Shown here: positions 63,473 through 64,000 of the stretch, in pieces | Layout: each line of letters opens with the position of its first letter | How positions within the stretch are numbered: position 1 is the stretch's first letter | From: Camarhynchus parvulus | Taxonomy: Eukaryota > Chordata > Aves > Passeriformes > Thraupidae | Assembly: GCF_901933205.1 (NCBI RefSeq) | Contig: NC_044573.1 | Span: 63,789,993-63,853,992 of the forward strand | Direction: 5' to 3' | Length of the DNA stretch: 64,000 bases | Notes under the pieces: model-generated | What the model was told of the DNA's origin: nothing | The model's database searches: none | What the model saw: the letters and a program-made list of their open reading frames with translations, nothing else | Program-made: the position numbers and the translations under genes

Positions 63473-64000
63473 AGTGCAGAAGTGTTTTTGAGTGTAAATA
63501 GAGATTGTAAAAGCAATCTGTTTATTTCAATCTTTTTAGAGCTTTAAAACAGTGTTTTTAGGTTAAAACTGAATTTTAAAATTTTAGAGTTTTAATTTTA
63601 GATTTGTGTTGTATTATGCTTCTCCTCCTGAAGACTACTGAGCACCTGCTTCTTAGCAGCGTTGAGTAACTGTACTATGGAAATTGTGGATATCTGGGTT
63701 TTGCCCAGATTATTGCCTTAGATCCTAAGCTCTCTATCTCACATGGTCTCTGAAAAGGCTGTGCCTGATTGCCTTTCCACACACACACCTCTCTGCTTTA
63801 TTTGTTCAAGCACTTGTGAAGGCTTGATGATAAGAGCAGGGTCACAGACCTTTCGGCCAGGAGATCTGGATAGTCCTGCTGGCTGGTACTGACAGGGCAG
63901 ATAACCTGATTTGCCAGTACCTTTTGCTGGAAGGGAGGAAAAGAATTCTTGTTGAAGTAGTTCCATTCCAAGAAAAAGTTCTTTATGGTGGGCATTTAAA
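63473..64000 (-). other. PLN: PLN upstream intron, right edge of window
   Basis: AT-rich sequence with a short AC run near 63780 and minus-strand frames of 65-82 codons that show no recognisable protein. It is read as intron of both PLN (minus) and CEP85L (plus). No PLN first exon or promoter element was recognised. Confidence 0.5.

Larger units (their letters stand above)
50272..64000 (+). other. CEP85L: CEP85L intron 3 (continues past window)
   Basis: From donor GTAAGG at 50272 to the right edge I find no further CEP85L exon. In particular, nothing resembles the expected next exon with its KWESMLKIKEGLL-type coiled-coil start (recalled from human). The intron is therefore at least 13.7 kb. 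It contains poly-T and G/T-rich tracts (51255-51335, 52458-52674) and two large antisense CR1 copies. It also holds an inverted LTR-like palindrome, the unrecognised minus-strand pieces at 57.0-58.65 kb, and the PLN coding exon on the minus strand. Stretches not listed separately, such as 52700-56140 and 60000-62000, are AT-rich and show nothing I can name. Confidence 0.85.

Noticed and set aside
1..64000. Prokaryotic systems, CRISPR arrays, tRNA or rRNA genes
   Set aside because: No spaced direct repeats, cloverleaf-like genes or rRNA-like sequence were recognised. The window is vertebrate nuclear DNA.

Overview
The window looks like a piece of a bird nuclear chromosome. It holds several CR1 LINE 3' ends (antisense and sense copies ending in the avian ATTCTATG-type tail), fragments of an avian retroviral LTR family, one strong CpG island in otherwise AT-rich DNA, and split vertebrate genes with canonical GT-AG boundaries. 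The LTR family (starting near TGTGCTGGTTTTGGCTGGGA) suggests a neoavian, perhaps passerine, genome; this rests on recalled sequence, not a search.

Layout. 1-8840: upstream DNA with two CR1 tails at the left edge, an (AC)n microsatellite and a perfect hairpin, and no recognisable exon. 8840-9730: CpG-island promoter and 5' leader of CEP85L, with a short upstream ORF in good start context. Three plus-strand CEP85L coding exons follow: exon 1 (9413-9461), exon 2 (25235-25396) and exon 3 (49505-50271). They join in phase 1, phase 1 and phase 0 to give the first 326 residues of the centrosomal protein; the coiled-coil exons must lie to the right of the window. Introns 1 and 2 (15.8 and 24.1 kb) are almost entirely non-coding and carry old CR1 and LTR pieces. 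Intron 3 runs from 50272 past the right edge.

The main small-gene discovery is in intron 3 on the opposite strand. The complete 52-residue phospholamban (PLN) reading frame lies at 63165-63323, in a single coding exon with a good acceptor site. It is too short for ordinary ORF length cut-offs. The PLN-within-CEP85L antisense arrangement is the one I recall from human chromosome 6q22. PLN regulates the cardiac SR calcium pump and CEP85L is centrosomal, so the two are linked by position rather than pathway.

The most puzzling stretch is about 57.0-58.65 kb, minus strand. Protein-like pieces there, including a short helix followed by a hydrophobic C-terminal tail, suggest an unrecognised gene or gene remnant. 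I found no tRNA, rRNA, CRISPR array or intact mobile element, and no bacterial-style system. Most open frames in the window are chance frames in introns.
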